DNA from: an uncultured Butyrivibrio sp.
GTDB taxonomy: Bacteria; Bacillota; Clostridia; Lachnospirales; Lachnospiraceae
Length of the DNA: 60,819 bases
Assembly: GCA_946546925.1 (NCBI GenBank)
Contig: CAMNOS010000003.1
Coordinates: 1-60,819, forward strand
Direction of reading: 5' to 3'
Position 1 is the first letter of the stretch. Each line of letters starts with the position of its first letter. Of the stretch, positions 8,387 through 17,456 are shown in pieces. A model generated the notes under the pieces. That model saw only the letters and a list, made by a program, of their open reading frames with translations. It was not told where the DNA came from and ran no database searches. Position numbers and translations under genes: made by a program.

Positions 8387-9639
8387 TGAATAAGCCAAGA
8401 TTATCTTTTGAATTCCTGCACGGCAGGCTTCGCTACAACTTCAAACAGCTGCGGGACTTTGAGCACGAGGAATCGGTCAAAGAGCAGAAATGCCATACCA
8501 CCATGGTCCTGATGGTCGGATTTATCATTTATTCCGTTCTGACCATCTTCCCAAGCATACCGGGTTATATGCACGGCGTGGTCACGAATATCACAATCAG
8601 CATTCTCTTTCTTCTTGGAATGCTTCACCTCAAACTGTTCAAAAGCCATATCAGCACCACCATACTCGTATCATACGAACTTAGCCTGGTACTCTTTTTC
8701 CACTTTATAACGGAGACGGACTGGACAATAGGAATGGATGCCTTCTGGCTCTTCATTCTCATAATGCCCTTCATAACCAACTATCTCGCCGGAATAATAT
8801 ACGGTGGTATCGCGGCCTGCGCAGGACTGCTTCTGAGCTTTGCCTGCTTCCAGACAAGAATGCTCAACTACCTTCAGCCCTATGGACGCAACATGGTGGA
8901 ATGGTTCACTGTTATCTATATCGTGGTCATGATAGCTGCCGCAGTCATCGAATACGAACTGACAACCAATCAGATTGACAAAGAGATCTCGGATGAAAAG
9001 GTCTCCTACTACCAGAAGGAGCGCACCCAGCGCCTTCAAAAGGTCCTTGAGATCTACGAGAGCAATGAGACTACAATAAGGAAATACAAGCACGACGTCA
9101 GACACTACAACAGAGTGCTGGCAGGTTTTATCCAAAACAGGGAGTATGAAAGCGCCCAGAAATACCTCAAAGAGCTGGATGCAATGCTCGAAGAAGTCAC
9201 AGCCATGAGCTTTTGCGACAACGTTATCGTCAACGAGCTATTATCTATTTACACCTCGAGGTGCAGCAAACTGGGCTTTAAATTGAGAGTCAGGGCAGTC
9301 GTTCCCGAGCGCTTTCCCATGGAAGAGACGGACCTGACAAGTCTCGTAGCTAACGCCCTCGAGAACGCAGTTGAAGCTCAGGAGAACGTGGCAGCAGAAA
9401 AAAGAGCCGTGCAGGTCGAACTGATCTACGACGGCAGGAAGTTAAAGCTCATGACTAAAAATCCCTGCGCATCAGAGATAAGCTTCAAAGAAGACGGCCT
9501 TCCGGTCAGCACGAGACCTGTTCAGAGCGGCATCGGAACCGCCCAGATCAAGGCCATAGCAGAAAAGTACGGCGGTGTTGCAAGTTTCACCAAGTCCGGC
9601 GAACAGTTCATAGTAAAAGCAGTAATGACCTGCATCTGA
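8386..9639 (+). CDS. Sensor histidine kinase with GHKL domain (AgrC-like), orphan
   Basis: The 417-aa product has about five to six membrane helices in residues 40-195, a coiled linker, a dimerisation/phospho-acceptor segment with KHDVRH (His236 likely phosphorylated), and a C-terminal GHKL ATPase with the N-box ANALENAVEA and the G-box region QSGIGTAQIKAIAEKYGG. This is the layout of AgrC/peptide-pheromone receptors. No LytTR regulator sits beside it, so its partner is elsewhere; the LytTR regulator at 43.4 kb is one candidate but has its own kinase. The start appears leaderless. It converges on the acyltransferase gene with only 29 bp between stops. Confidence 0.85.
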   Translation: MNKPRLSFEFLHGRLRYNFKQLRDFEHEESVKEQKCHTTMVLMVGFIIYSVLTIFPSIPGYMHGVVTNITISILFLLGMLHLKLFKSHISTTILVSYELSLVLFFHFITETDWTIGMDAFWLFILIMPFITNYLAGIIYGGIAACAGLLLSFACFQTRMLNYLQPYGRNMVEWFTVIYIVVMIAAAVIEYELTTNQIDKEISDEKVSYYQKERTQRLQKVLEIYESNETTIRKYKHDVRHYNRVLAGFIQNREYESAQKYLKELDAMLEEVTAMSFCDNVIVNELLSIYTSRCSKLGFKLRVRAVVPERFPMEETDLTSLVANALENAVEAQENVAAEKRAVQVELIYDGRKLKLMTKNPCASEISFKEDGLPVSTRPVQSGIGTAQIKAIAEKYGGVASFTKSGEQFIVKAVMTCI

Positions 9640-9668
9640 ATACGAAAACCCGGGACTGGGGGTGCCTG

Positions 9669-10400
9669 TCATCCCGCTTCTTTTTCCATATGCTCTTTAA
9701 TCTTATCTTTGATCCTGCCTTCCACAAGCGCAGCGATCTCCCGGGTCTTCATTCCCTCGTATTCTTCATATTGGATCGGCTCAAGATAATACACATATGT
9801 CGTAACCGGCCCCTTGTGCGGGCTGTTGAATACTTTGTAAGAATCCACAAGCGCAACAGGCACTATAGGGCATCCGGCCATCTGTGCCAGTTTAAAGCTC
9901 CCCGCCTTGAACGGCTCAACCATATTCCTGTTGTTCTCCTTGTAGCCGCCCTCGGGGAAAAGAATGAACTTCCTGCCCATATCTCTTATCTCATGTGCCA
10001 TCTCCTGGAACACCCTTATAGTCTGCCGCAGGTCATCCATCTTGAGGCGCTTGCCCCCGCAGAGCAGCAGAAACTCATTCACAAGGATCATGTGCGATTT
10101 CTTCTCATCCATAACAAAGGAGCAGGGCTTAAAGTGAGTCGAAAATATCCCAGGCACATCATACTTACCCTGATGATTAGGAAAAAGAACATATCCCCCC
10201 TCTTTTGGAAGGTTTTCTTCTCCAAAGGCTATCGTGCGATATCCGGATGATCTGTTCATCTTCCCGACCATCTCTGTGCACACGGCATAGCACTCTTTTT
10301 CGCTGTGCCTCTCAGGATGCCTCATCCAGACCCTGGCCTTGATCACATAATAGATGATTCTATGAAGATTTATCAGTATTGTGCGATAGTAATTAGTCAT
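9669..10400 (-). CDS. 1-acyl-glycerol-3-phosphate acyltransferase (PlsC-like)
   Basis: The 243-aa protein is a lysophospholipid acyltransferase, which transfers an acyl chain to lysophosphatidic acid or a similar acceptor at the membrane. The catalytic NHxxxxD box is NHQGKYD (about residue 73), and the acceptor-binding FPEGG is present (about residue 140). An N-terminal hydrophobic stretch (TILINLHRIIYYVIKA) would associate it with the membrane. A weak GGAAAG site precedes the ATG. It is transcribed separately from the exonuclease gene 63 nt upstream or read through from it. Acyl specificity cannot be told. Confidence 0.85.
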   Translation of the reverse strand: MTNYYRTILINLHRIIYYVIKARVWMRHPERHSEKECYAVCTEMVGKMNRSSGYRTIAFGEENLPKEGGYVLFPNHQGKYDVPGIFSTHFKPCSFVMDEKKSHMILVNEFLLLCGGKRLKMDDLRQTIRVFQEMAHEIRDMGRKFILFPEGGYKENNRNMVEPFKAGSFKLAQMAGCPIVPVALVDSYKVFNSPHKGPVTTYVYYLEPIQYEEYEGMKTREIAALVEGRIKDKIKEHMEKEAG

Positions 10401-10463
10401 TCAAAAGCTTTCCGTCAAAACAATTTGTAACAATGAAAAAGTATAACACAGAAATCCGCTGTA

Positions 10464-11495
10464 TCAAAGTTTTTCAATTAGGGACTTAAAACCGTATCTG
10501 TTAAACTCTTCAAGAGCTTTTTCCCTGTCAAAAGAGATCCTGAAGTCATCAATGCTGTCCGGCACCGGATAATCCCTGTATATCTTCGCAAGCTCTTTTG
10601 ACAAAAGAGCCACATCCCTATAGGTAATAAGTGCCTTCATCGGGCTTCTGGAGATTCCAAGATCATCCTTCCACCTTGCTGCCAGCTCTTTTAACCCCTT
10701 GTCATCACCTGCGTTGTCAATTGCACTGTATATCTCCTCGACCGTTCCATACTCCTTAAGGAGCGGGATTGCAGCGCTGCTGACTCCCTTTACGCCGGGT
10801 ATGTTGTCGGACGCATCGCCCTGTATCCCCTTAAGGTCAGGTATCTGCTCGGGGCGGACTCCATACTCTTTAAGGCACAGATCCGGAGTCACTTCAAAAG
10901 CCTTATCGGGAAGAGGTGTAAGGTTTTTGTTCCATCCGAATTCTGCGCCATATTTATTCTGAAGCTCATCTGCGGTCTCCTGCTTGGTCTGAACAAGCCA
11001 CACTCTGGTGTTATCGCTCATAAGCTGCAGATAGTCGTGGTCCTTGGTGATTATGAAGGAAGGGATCTCTTTTTCAAATTTCTTAACGACACTTCCCACA
11101 ATGTCATCCGCCTCGTATCTGTCATCAGACATGACAACAAAGCCCATGGCCTTCAGCATGTTCTCCATGTTTGTAAACTGCTCTTTTAACGGCTCAGGCG
11201 TGTCCCCGCGGTTGCCCTTATACTCCTGGTACTTCTCCCTTCTGAAGGTGTCCCTCGTCCTGTCAAAGGCAAACATCATGTGGGTGGGCTTTAATTCCGC
11301 CATGATCTTGAGGATTGAGCGCATCATGCTGTACATGGCGTTGGTGTACTGTCCCTTGTCGTTGTGCATGATCTGGCTGTAGAGCTTTATCTTCTTCTCA
11401 GGATCCTTTTCAAATAAAAGAGCTTTCGGCAGATTGCCGTAGTAATTAGTCACCAGCATCGAACTGCCGTCTATCAGAATAAACTTATCTGCCAT
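10464..11495 (-). CDS. Stand-alone 5'-3' exonuclease (Pol I N-terminal domain type)
   Basis: The 343-aa enzyme matches the 5'-nuclease domain of DNA polymerase I / flap endonucleases without any polymerase part. Metal-binding acidic motifs are visible: LIDGSS at the N terminus, FAFDRTRDTFRREKY, YEADDIVGS, TKDHDYLQLM and the helix-hairpin-helix-linked QGDASDNIPGVKGV. It would remove RNA primers or flaps. Relative to the usual ~290-aa domain it has about 50 extra residues, mainly an insertion between the KDHD motif and GDASDN. The start is fixed by GGGAGG six bases upstream. Confidence 0.9.
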   Translation of the reverse strand: MADKFILIDGSSMLVTNYYGNLPKALLFEKDPEKKIKLYSQIMHNDKGQYTNAMYSMMRSILKIMAELKPTHMMFAFDRTRDTFRREKYQEYKGNRGDTPEPLKEQFTNMENMLKAMGFVVMSDDRYEADDIVGSVVKKFEKEIPSFIITKDHDYLQLMSDNTRVWLVQTKQETADELQNKYGAEFGWNKNLTPLPDKAFEVTPDLCLKEYGVRPEQIPDLKGIQGDASDNIPGVKGVSSAAIPLLKEYGTVEEIYSAIDNAGDDKGLKELAARWKDDLGISRSPMKALITYRDVALLSKELAKIYRDYPVPDSIDDFRISFDREKALEEFNRYGFKSLIEKL

Positions 11496-11521
11496 GATTC
11501 CTCCCGGATTCGTAAACTTAT

Positions 11522-11560
11522 GACTGCCCGGGCTTATCTTACGATCATGCTCGGGCAGTC
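11522..11560. terminator. Inverted repeat between the kinase-like and exonuclease genes
   Basis: A 12-bp stem (GACTGCCCGGGC/GCTCGGGCAGTC) lies 27 bp upstream of the exonuclease start. The T-run is on the plus-strand side, so it is a weak terminator for the minus-strand kinase-like gene and might act as a processing or stability hairpin. Confidence 0.5.
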
Positions 11561-11590
11561 TTTTAATGTCATACCTTCGAAGCTATAGTG

Positions 11591-12229
11591 TCACTCAAAT
11601 ATGTCCTCGCCGAACCTCACTCTCGCATGAGCCTTGATGGCTTCCACGCACTTCTCAAAGCCAAGCTTGCTTGAGTCGATGCACAGATCGTAGTTCATGG
11701 CGTCGGTCCACTTCTGACCGGTGTGATGTTCATAGTAAGCTGCTCTGTATTTGTCCTCTTTAGCCATGAACTTCTCAAGTTCATCAAGAGGAAGACTCTT
11801 GACTTTGGCAGCCTGCTCAACGAGGAAATCGTGAGGAGCATGGACAAAAACGCTAAGCACATTGTCATAGTCTTTCAGCACAAAATCCGCTGCCCTACCA
11901 ACAATTACGCAGCTCGTCGTCTCAGCCAGCCTCTTTATCGACCTGGCCTGGAATGCAAAAAGATTGTCCTCAGAAGTAAAGTCCTTGCTACTTGGTCCAA
12001 TTATCTCGCCATTATACACCTTGACAGGGACCCTGAAAAAGCCGTTGTTCCTCATCTTCTCATCGGTCTCAAGGAAAAGGCCTTCGTTGATACCGCTGTC
12101 CTCAGAAGCAAGCTTAATGAGCTCGTGGTCATAATAGTGGATACCCAGGTCGTTCGCCAGCATCTCACCCACAGTCCTTCCGCCGCTTCCGTACTGCCTT
12201 GCTATTGTGATAACTATGTTTCGCTTCAT
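11591..12229 (-). CDS. Cytidylate kinase-like family protein
   Basis: The 212-aa protein begins MKRNIVITIARQYGSGGRT, which holds the P-loop of the cytidylate-kinase-like family, and ends with an (F)GEDIFE tail. I chose the internal ATG because AGGAGG sits seven bases before it; the ORF-track start is 7 codons longer. True CMP kinases are similar in size, but this subfamily is found beside transporters and regulators and its substrate is unproven. It starts 29 nt after livF, so it is probably the last gene of the liv operon. Confidence 0.8.
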   Translation of the reverse strand: MKRNIVITIARQYGSGGRTVGEMLANDLGIHYYDHELIKLASEDSGINEGLFLETDEKMRNNGFFRVPVKVYNGEIIGPSSKDFTSEDNLFAFQARSIKRLAETTSCVIVGRAADFVLKDYDNVLSVFVHAPHDFLVEQAAKVKSLPLDELEKFMAKEDKYRAAYYEHHTGQKWTDAMNYDLCIDSSKLGFEKCVEAIKAHARVRFGEDIFE

Positions 12230-12258
12230 GATATGCCTCCTAGCCGCCAAATGTTCTT

Positions 12259-12969
12259 TTACTCACCGAGATAAGCTTTTCTGATCGCCTCATCGTTTAG
12301 AAGCTCTTTGGCGTCGCCCTCTTTAGCTATGGTACCTGTTTCAAGTACATAGGCCCTGTTTGCGATTGAAAGAGCCTTTCTGGCGTTCTGCTCCACAAGA
12401 AGGACAGTCACGCCGTCCTTGTTCACATCCTCAATGATACTGAATATCTCGTTGACAAATATCGGTGAAAGTCCCATAGATGGTTCATCCATAAGGATCA
12501 GATCGGGATGGGACATCAGCGCTCTACCCATAGCAAGCATCTGCTGCTCACCGCCCGAAAGAGTGCCTGCCAGCTGACTCTTTCTCTCTTCAAGCCTGGG
12601 AAACCTCCTGTAGACTCTTTGAAGTGTGGCCTCAAACTCTGCCTTGTCGTTTCTGGTATAGGCTCCCATCTTAAGGTTCTGCAGCACCGTCATCTCTGCA
12701 AAAACCCGTCTTCCCTCAGGCACCTGGGCCATTCCAAAGGTGACTATCTTATGACTTGGGAGTCTGGTCAGCTCGTGTCCCTTATAATTGATAGTGCCGC
12801 TGTCAGCGCTTATGAGCCCCGAAAGGGTGTGCAGGGTTGTTGTCTTGCCTGCTCCGTTGGCACCGATCAGCGCCACGATCTCCCCCTTGTTAACGTGAAA
12901 GGAGATCCCTTTGAGGGCCTGGATCACGCCGTAATATACACTTAAGTCTTTTACTTCCAAAATAGACAT
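12259..12969 (-). CDS. livF: Branched-chain amino-acid ABC transporter ATPase LivF
   Basis: The 236-aa ATPase has Walker A GANGAGKTT, signature LSGGEQQML, Walker B LILMDEPSMGLSP and the switch histidine region replaced by the Q of LLVEQNARKAL, the usual LivF form. It pairs with LivG to power uptake of branched-chain or related amino acids through LivH/LivM at the cytoplasmic membrane. It lies 36 nt downstream of livG and 29 nt upstream of the kinase-like gene. Size and motifs are complete. Confidence 0.95.
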   Translation of the reverse strand: MSILEVKDLSVYYGVIQALKGISFHVNKGEIVALIGANGAGKTTTLHTLSGLISADSGTINYKGHELTRLPSHKIVTFGMAQVPEGRRVFAEMTVLQNLKMGAYTRNDKAEFEATLQRVYRRFPRLEERKSQLAGTLSGGEQQMLAMGRALMSHPDLILMDEPSMGLSPIFVNEIFSIIEDVNKDGVTVLLVEQNARKALSIANRAYVLETGTIAKEGDAKELLNDEAIRKAYLGE

Positions 12970-13005
12970 ATTCTTACCTCGTAGTTTTTGATAGGGACAA
13001 GCCTT

Positions 13006-13770
13006 TTACTCGCCAAGATACGCAGTGATAACCTCAGGATTGGACAGCACCTCTTTAGTTTCGCCCTGGCACAGCACTCTTCCGAAGTTGAGCACCGTCA
13101 GCCTCTCACAGATACCGGAAACCAGCTTCATGTCATGCTCAATGAGCAGGATCGTCATATCAAACTCCCTGCGGACCAGTGCTATTGTGTCCATCAGCTC
13201 TTTGGTCTCATTTGGGTTCATTCCGGCAGCCGGTTCATCCAGAAGAAGAAGTTTGGGATTCGTTGCCATAGCCCTTGCTATCTCCAGCTTTCTCTGCTTA
13301 CCGTAAGGCAGGTTCGCCGCCAGTATATCCCTCTCACCGTCAAGGTCAAATACCTTCAGTAGTTTGGAGGCTTCAGCATCCATTTCTTTTTCGACGCTAA
13401 AATATCTTCCAACGTGAAGAATCCCCTCTAAAGCACTGTATTTGAATCGCTCCGAGAGCCCCACCTTGACGTTGTCTATAACACTCATATTCTTAAAGAG
13501 CCTGATATTCTGGAAGGTTCTTGCTATACCTGCATGATTTATCTCTATGGTGCTCTTCCTTGTTATGTCCTCTCCGTCAAGCCTTATGATGCCTTCGTTA
13601 GGCTTGTATACTCCGGTGAGCAGATTAAAGACCGTGGTCTTACCTGCGCCGTTGGGTCCTATAAGTCCATAGAGCTCACCTTTATTGATCGTTATGTTGA
13701 AATTGTCCACTGCCCTCAGTCCGCCAAAAGAGATGCTGAGGTTATTTACATCAAGAAGTGCCATGCTCAC
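13006..13770 (-). CDS. livG: Branched-chain amino-acid ABC transporter ATPase LivG
   Basis: This 254-aa ATPase carries Walker A GPNGAGKTT, signature LPYGKQRKLEIARA, Walker B LLLLDEPAAGMNP and the LIEHDM switch histidine, all typical of LivG. Its start overlaps the livM stop by 4 nt, so the two are translationally coupled. Likely first codons are MSMALLDV or MALLDV; the ribosome site (GGAGGCG) fits either. Confidence 0.95.
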   Translation of the reverse strand: MSMALLDVNNLSISFGGLRAVDNFNITINKGELYGLIGPNGAGKTTVFNLLTGVYKPNEGIIRLDGEDITRKSTIEINHAGIARTFQNIRLFKNMSVIDNVKVGLSERFKYSALEGILHVGRYFSVEKEMDAEASKLLKVFDLDGERDILAANLPYGKQRKLEIARAMATNPKLLLLDEPAAGMNPNETKELMDTIALVRREFDMTILLIEHDMKLVSGICERLTVLNFGRVLCQGETKEVLSNPEVITAYLGE

Positions 13771-14816
13771 GCCTCCTTTGTCAGTTTAAGGTTCATGCGG
13801 CCGAAAGTTCTTTTACGCCACTCTATGATCTTCGGTGACCAGTTCACGATCATCATCACAATAAGTACTATTGAATAGATGAGCATTCTGTAGGTGTTGA
13901 GACCTCTTAAGAGCTCCGGCAGAAGGTACAGTATGCATGCTGCAATGACGCTGCCCCTGATATTGCCTATGCCGCCCAGTACTACGTAAACCAGTATCAT
14001 TATGGATGCATTGTAGCCAAAGTACTGGCTGGACGCCGTAAGTGTCGTGATGTTATGTGAAAAAAGAACACCTGCAGCCCCGGCGATCGCCGCAGAAATG
14101 GTAAATGCCATCATCTTGTAGCCTGTGATGTTGATGCCGGTTGCCTCTGCCGCGATGTTATTGTCGCGGATCGCCATTATCGCACGTCCGTCCCTTGAAC
14201 CAACCAGGTTCTGAACAACAAAGAGAGTTATCAGAAGCACCACGATCCCCACTGTGAAATTGGCATTGTGAGGTGTTCCGGTGATGCCCATCGCACCGTT
14301 GACGATAATGTCGCCGTCCTTGTCCATGCCCATCTCCATGGCACTCTTCATGGAAAAGTGAAGTCCCTTGGAATCAATGCCTATATAAAAAGAATTGATC
14401 ACGTTCTTGATTATCTCGCCAAAAGCCAGGGTTACAATCGCCAGATAGTCTCCTTTCAGACGAAGAACCGGGATTCCGATAAGAAATCCGAACAGCGCCG
14501 CAAAAGCTATGCCGATTATAAACGCAAGAATAAATCTCGGCACAGTGGGGATACTCATCTCGGTTGCCCTTGAAAAGAAAGCACTTGTAAATGCTCCGAT
14601 ACACATAAAGCCGCAGTGTCCGATAGAGAGCTCACCAAGTATACCGACGCAGAGGTTGAGCGCCACAGCTATTACAGCATAATAGGTCAGGGGAACAAGA
14701 AGTCCCTTCATGTGGCTAGACAGGTTTCCTGTCAGTATCATGATCTCTACGATGATATAGAATGCGATCACGATTGCGTATGTTATAAGATTGTTTTTGG
14801 TCTGCTTTTTGTTCAT
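13767..14816 (-). CDS. livM: Branched-chain amino-acid ABC transporter permease LivM
   Basis: The 349-aa permease has eight to ten hydrophobic helices and the LivM hallmarks LRLKGDYLAIVTLAFGEI and the coupling-helix region AIRDNNIAAEATGINI. It forms the membrane channel with LivH. A 103-nt gap separates it from livH and contains a folded repeat that also occurs at 50.4 kb. It overlaps livG by 4 nt. Confidence 0.95.
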   Translation of the reverse strand: MNKKQTKNNLITYAIVIAFYIIVEIMILTGNLSSHMKGLLVPLTYYAVIAVALNLCVGILGELSIGHCGFMCIGAFTSAFFSRATEMSIPTVPRFILAFIIGIAFAALFGFLIGIPVLRLKGDYLAIVTLAFGEIIKNVINSFYIGIDSKGLHFSMKSAMEMGMDKDGDIIVNGAMGITGTPHNANFTVGIVVLLITLFVVQNLVGSRDGRAIMAIRDNNIAAEATGINITGYKMMAFTISAAIAGAAGVLFSHNITTLTASSQYFGYNASIMILVYVVLGGIGNIRGSVIAACILYLLPELLRGLNTYRMLIYSIVLIVMMIVNWSPKIIEWRKRTFGRMNLKLTKEA

Positions 14817-14833
14817 GTCTTTTCCCCTAAATT

Positions 14834-14916
14834 AATATGTACAGGCACGATCACTCCGTAATCCTGCCCTATCGGCAGGAACCATTCCAAACCATGACTT
14901 CGTCATGATGGTTCCG
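14834..14916. repeat. Dispersed intergenic repeat, long copy
   Basis: The gap between livH and livM starts with AATATGTACAGGCACGATCA and ends with GATGGTTCCG. The same two ends occur, closer together, in the gap between the gtrA-like and GH3 genes at 50.4 kb. This copy has an insertion that makes two hairpins (CCTGCC/GGCAGG and GGAACCAT/ATGGTTCC). It sits in the same place relative to the genes as the other copy. Confidence 0.55.
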
Positions 14917-14919
14917 TTC

Positions 14920-15804
14920 TCAAACCTTCTCTACCATCTGCCTGCCAAGAATTCCGGTGGGCTTAACCAGAAGAACCACAACCAGGATTCCGAATACGAT
15001 GGCATCCGAAAGTTGGGAAGAAATGTAGGTCTTGGAGAGGATCTCAACGATTCCCAGAACCATTCCTCCGATCATGGCTCCCGGAATCGAACCGATGCCT
15101 CCGAGAACCGCTGCCACAAAGGCCTTGATTCCGGGCATGGCTCCCGTGTATGGTGAGAGCGACGGATACGCCGAGCAAAGCAGGGCTCCCGCTACAGCAG
15201 CAAGTGAAGAACCTATAGCAAAGGTAAGCGCTATCGTGCGGTTGACGTTGATACCCATAAGCGCTGCAGCTCCCTTGTCTTCTGACGCTGCAAGCATTGC
15301 CTGTCCCTGTTTGGTTTTATTGATGAAAAGCTGGAGCGCAATAAGGATAACGACACTCACAAGAATAGTCACTATTGTCACGCCCTGTATCTTGAGCTGC
15401 CCACCTGCAAAGGACACGCCCTCCCAGGTTATGACTGACGAAAAAGACTTGATATCCGCTCCATAGATAAGTAGGGCAATGTTCTCCAAAAGATAGCTCA
15501 CGCCGATAGCAGTGATAAGAACCGCAAGTGGAGATGCCGCACCTCGAAGGGGTCTGTAAGCCACAAACTCAGTGGTAACACCAAGGATTGTACACAGCAC
15601 CACAGCCACAATTATACCGATAACCGAATTGCCTGAAAGAGCTGCACTTACCGAAAAGATAATGTAGCATCCCACCATTATGAAATCTCCGTGAGCAAAG
15701 TTCAGCATCTTGGCAATTCCATAAACCATGGTATATCCCAGGGCAATTATGGCATATATGCTCCCCAGACTCAGTCCATTAATGAGATAGGTCAAAAAAC
15801 TCAT
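14920..15804 (-). CDS. livH: Branched-chain amino-acid ABC transporter permease LivH
   Basis: The 294-aa permease begins with LINGLSLGSIYAIIALGYTMVYGI, the standard LivH start, and has the motif GRQM at the end plus eight or so membrane helices. It pairs with LivM. The 187-nt gap to the binding-protein gene holds a stable stem-loop, a frequent way of making more binding protein than permease. Confidence 0.95.
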   Translation of the reverse strand: MSFLTYLINGLSLGSIYAIIALGYTMVYGIAKMLNFAHGDFIMVGCYIIFSVSAALSGNSVIGIIVAVVLCTILGVTTEFVAYRPLRGAASPLAVLITAIGVSYLLENIALLIYGADIKSFSSVITWEGVSFAGGQLKIQGVTIVTILVSVVILIALQLFINKTKQGQAMLAASEDKGAAALMGINVNRTIALTFAIGSSLAAVAGALLCSAYPSLSPYTGAMPGIKAFVAAVLGGIGSIPGAMIGGMVLGIVEILSKTYISSQLSDAIVFGILVVVLLVKPTGILGRQMVEKV

Positions 15805-15929
15805 CCCGCACCTCCGAAAGATTAAATCATCTGTTTATATTTATGATATACGAAGTGCTCTGTTGCATGCAACTGTCGTACTATCACTTTGGCACATCTT
15901 GGTCGCATCTGCGCCATAAATATGCGAAG

Positions 15930-15959
15930 GCGAGGGATACCTGTGACAGCATCCCTCGC
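15930..15959 (-). other. Intercistronic stem-loop between livK and livH
   Basis: A 9-bp perfect stem (GCGAGGGAT/ATCCCTCGC) lies 30 bp past the binding-protein stop. On the minus strand it has no following T-run, so I read it as an mRNA-stabilising or partial-termination hairpin, not a full terminator. Confidence 0.55.
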
Positions 15960-15991
15960 TGTAAAAAAGTCTTATTGGCAAAAGCTCTTTA

Positions 15992-17170
15992 TCAGTCAGC
16001 TGATACGTAAGCACCATTCTTGATGATTACAGCCTTAGGCTCCTTGTTGGGCTCACCTGAAGCATCCCAGGTCATCTTTGCTGATGTAAGCCCCTTGGTC
16101 TCGATCTGAGTCATAGCCCCTTTAAGAGCCTCACACAGATCAGATACTGACATATCAGGTGTAGCACCTGCCTTCTCGATTGCCGCCTTGATGATATATA
16201 CTGCATCATAAGCATCAGCAGCAAACTGGTTCGGTGTCTCACCATATTTCTCATTGTATTTCTTAACGAAGTTAACTGTAAGATCATCTGTAGCATCAGC
16301 TGCGAAAGGTGTAAGAAGCATTACGCCCTCAGCAAGTGCTGTATCAAAGTTCTCAACAGAAAGGATTCCATCCATACCGTCAACGCCGAAGAATGTTGGT
16401 GCATATCCCATGGTGTTGGCCTGTGTAAGGATAAGAGATGCATCTGAATAGTAGATAGGAAGAAATACCAGATCAGCGCCTGCATCCTTAGCCTTCTGAA
16501 GCTGCACAGAGAAATCTGTGTTGTTGTCCTGTGTGTAAGCTTCAGCTGAAACAACTTCAAAATTCTTGCCCTCAGCCTCTTCTACGAACTTCTGATAGAT
16601 ACCTGAAGAGTAAACGTCTGAGTTGTCATAGATGATACCAACCTTAGTAGCAAGATTGTGATCATTGATGTACTGAGCAGAAGCAATACCCTGGTTGGGA
16701 TCTGAGAAGCATACTCGGAATGCGTTGTCATACTTAACACAATCCTCAGCAGAACCTGATGGTGTGAGCTGGAACATATTGTCCTCTTTAGTATACTCAG
16801 AAACTGCGATCGAGCATGCAGATGTTGTTGAACCAACAAGAAGCTGCATTCCCCAGTCCTTAAGTGTGTTGTATGCGTTTACTGATTTCTCAGCATTGAG
16901 CTCGTCATCCTCACTCTTGTACTCGATCTGAACGCCATTTATGCCACCTGCCTCATTGATCTCGTCAACAGCAATCTGAGCTCCGTTTACTACTGCGTTA
17001 CCATAAGCTGCAGCAGCACCTGTAAGAGGTCCGATGGCACCGATCTTGAATGTTCCGCTTCCTGAACCGCCTGTTGTTGCAGTTGCAGCGCCTTCACCAC
17101 AACCTGCAAGCATTGTAACCGACATTACGCAGGCAAGTGCAGCGCCGAGAACTCTTTTAACCTTCTTCAT
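15992..17170 (-). CDS. livK: Branched-chain amino-acid binding lipoprotein (LivK/LivJ type)
   Basis: The 392-aa protein is a type-I periplasmic-binding fold receptor. It is a lipoprotein: a short signal peptide ends in the lipobox MLAGC, lipidated at Cys24. The mature part opens with FKIGAIGPLTGAAAAYG, the family hallmark, and binds the amino-acid substrate outside the membrane. I moved the start 12 codons in from the ORF track, to the ATG that follows GAGGAGG. As first gene of the liv operon it is probably the most highly expressed. Confidence 0.95.
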   Translation of the reverse strand: MKKVKRVLGAALACVMSVTMLAGCGEGAATATTGGSGSGTFKIGAIGPLTGAAAAYGNAVVNGAQIAVDEINEAGGINGVQIEYKSEDDELNAEKSVNAYNTLKDWGMQLLVGSTTSACSIAVSEYTKEDNMFQLTPSGSAEDCVKYDNAFRVCFSDPNQGIASAQYINDHNLATKVGIIYDNSDVYSSGIYQKFVEEAEGKNFEVVSAEAYTQDNNTDFSVQLQKAKDAGADLVFLPIYYSDASLILTQANTMGYAPTFFGVDGMDGILSVENFDTALAEGVMLLTPFAADATDDLTVNFVKKYNEKYGETPNQFAADAYDAVYIIKAAIEKAGATPDMSVSDLCEALKGAMTQIETKGLTSAKMTWDASGEPNKEPKAVIIKNGAYVSAD

Positions 17171-17218
17171 AAATTTGTCCTCCTCAAAATGTATATTTGT
17201 ATACAATGTATAGATTTA

Positions 17219-17246
17219 AGTTTAATTATTAATAGAAAAAAGTCAA
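17219..17246 (-). promoter_or_regulatory. Predicted promoter of the liv operon
   Basis: On the minus strand, -35 TTGACT and -10 TAAACT are 16 bp apart, about 50 bp before the livK start in an AT-rich leader. Confidence 0.6.
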
Positions 17247-17323
17247 TACTTTAAAGCAAAAAAGTGTTTCCCGGACTACTAAAACCTCACTGTACTGTTA
17301 TCGCCTGATGCTAACAGCACGTA

Positions 17324-17373
17324 AAAAGCGCAGTGCTGAAATGTGTTGCCACAATCAGATAACTGCGCTTCTT
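17324..17373 (-). terminator. Terminator of the 174-aa membrane-protein gene
   Basis: A 9-bp stem (AAGCGCAGT/ACTGCGCTT) is followed on the minus strand by a T5 run, 85 bp after the stop of the upstream gene. Confidence 0.7.
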
Positions 17374-17456
17374 CTGTCTCTTAAATATCAGTCAGACAAG
17401 CATTCATCTGAATCCCTGTCATTGTAATTCAGGTCCCCTGACAACCGGTACAGGAA

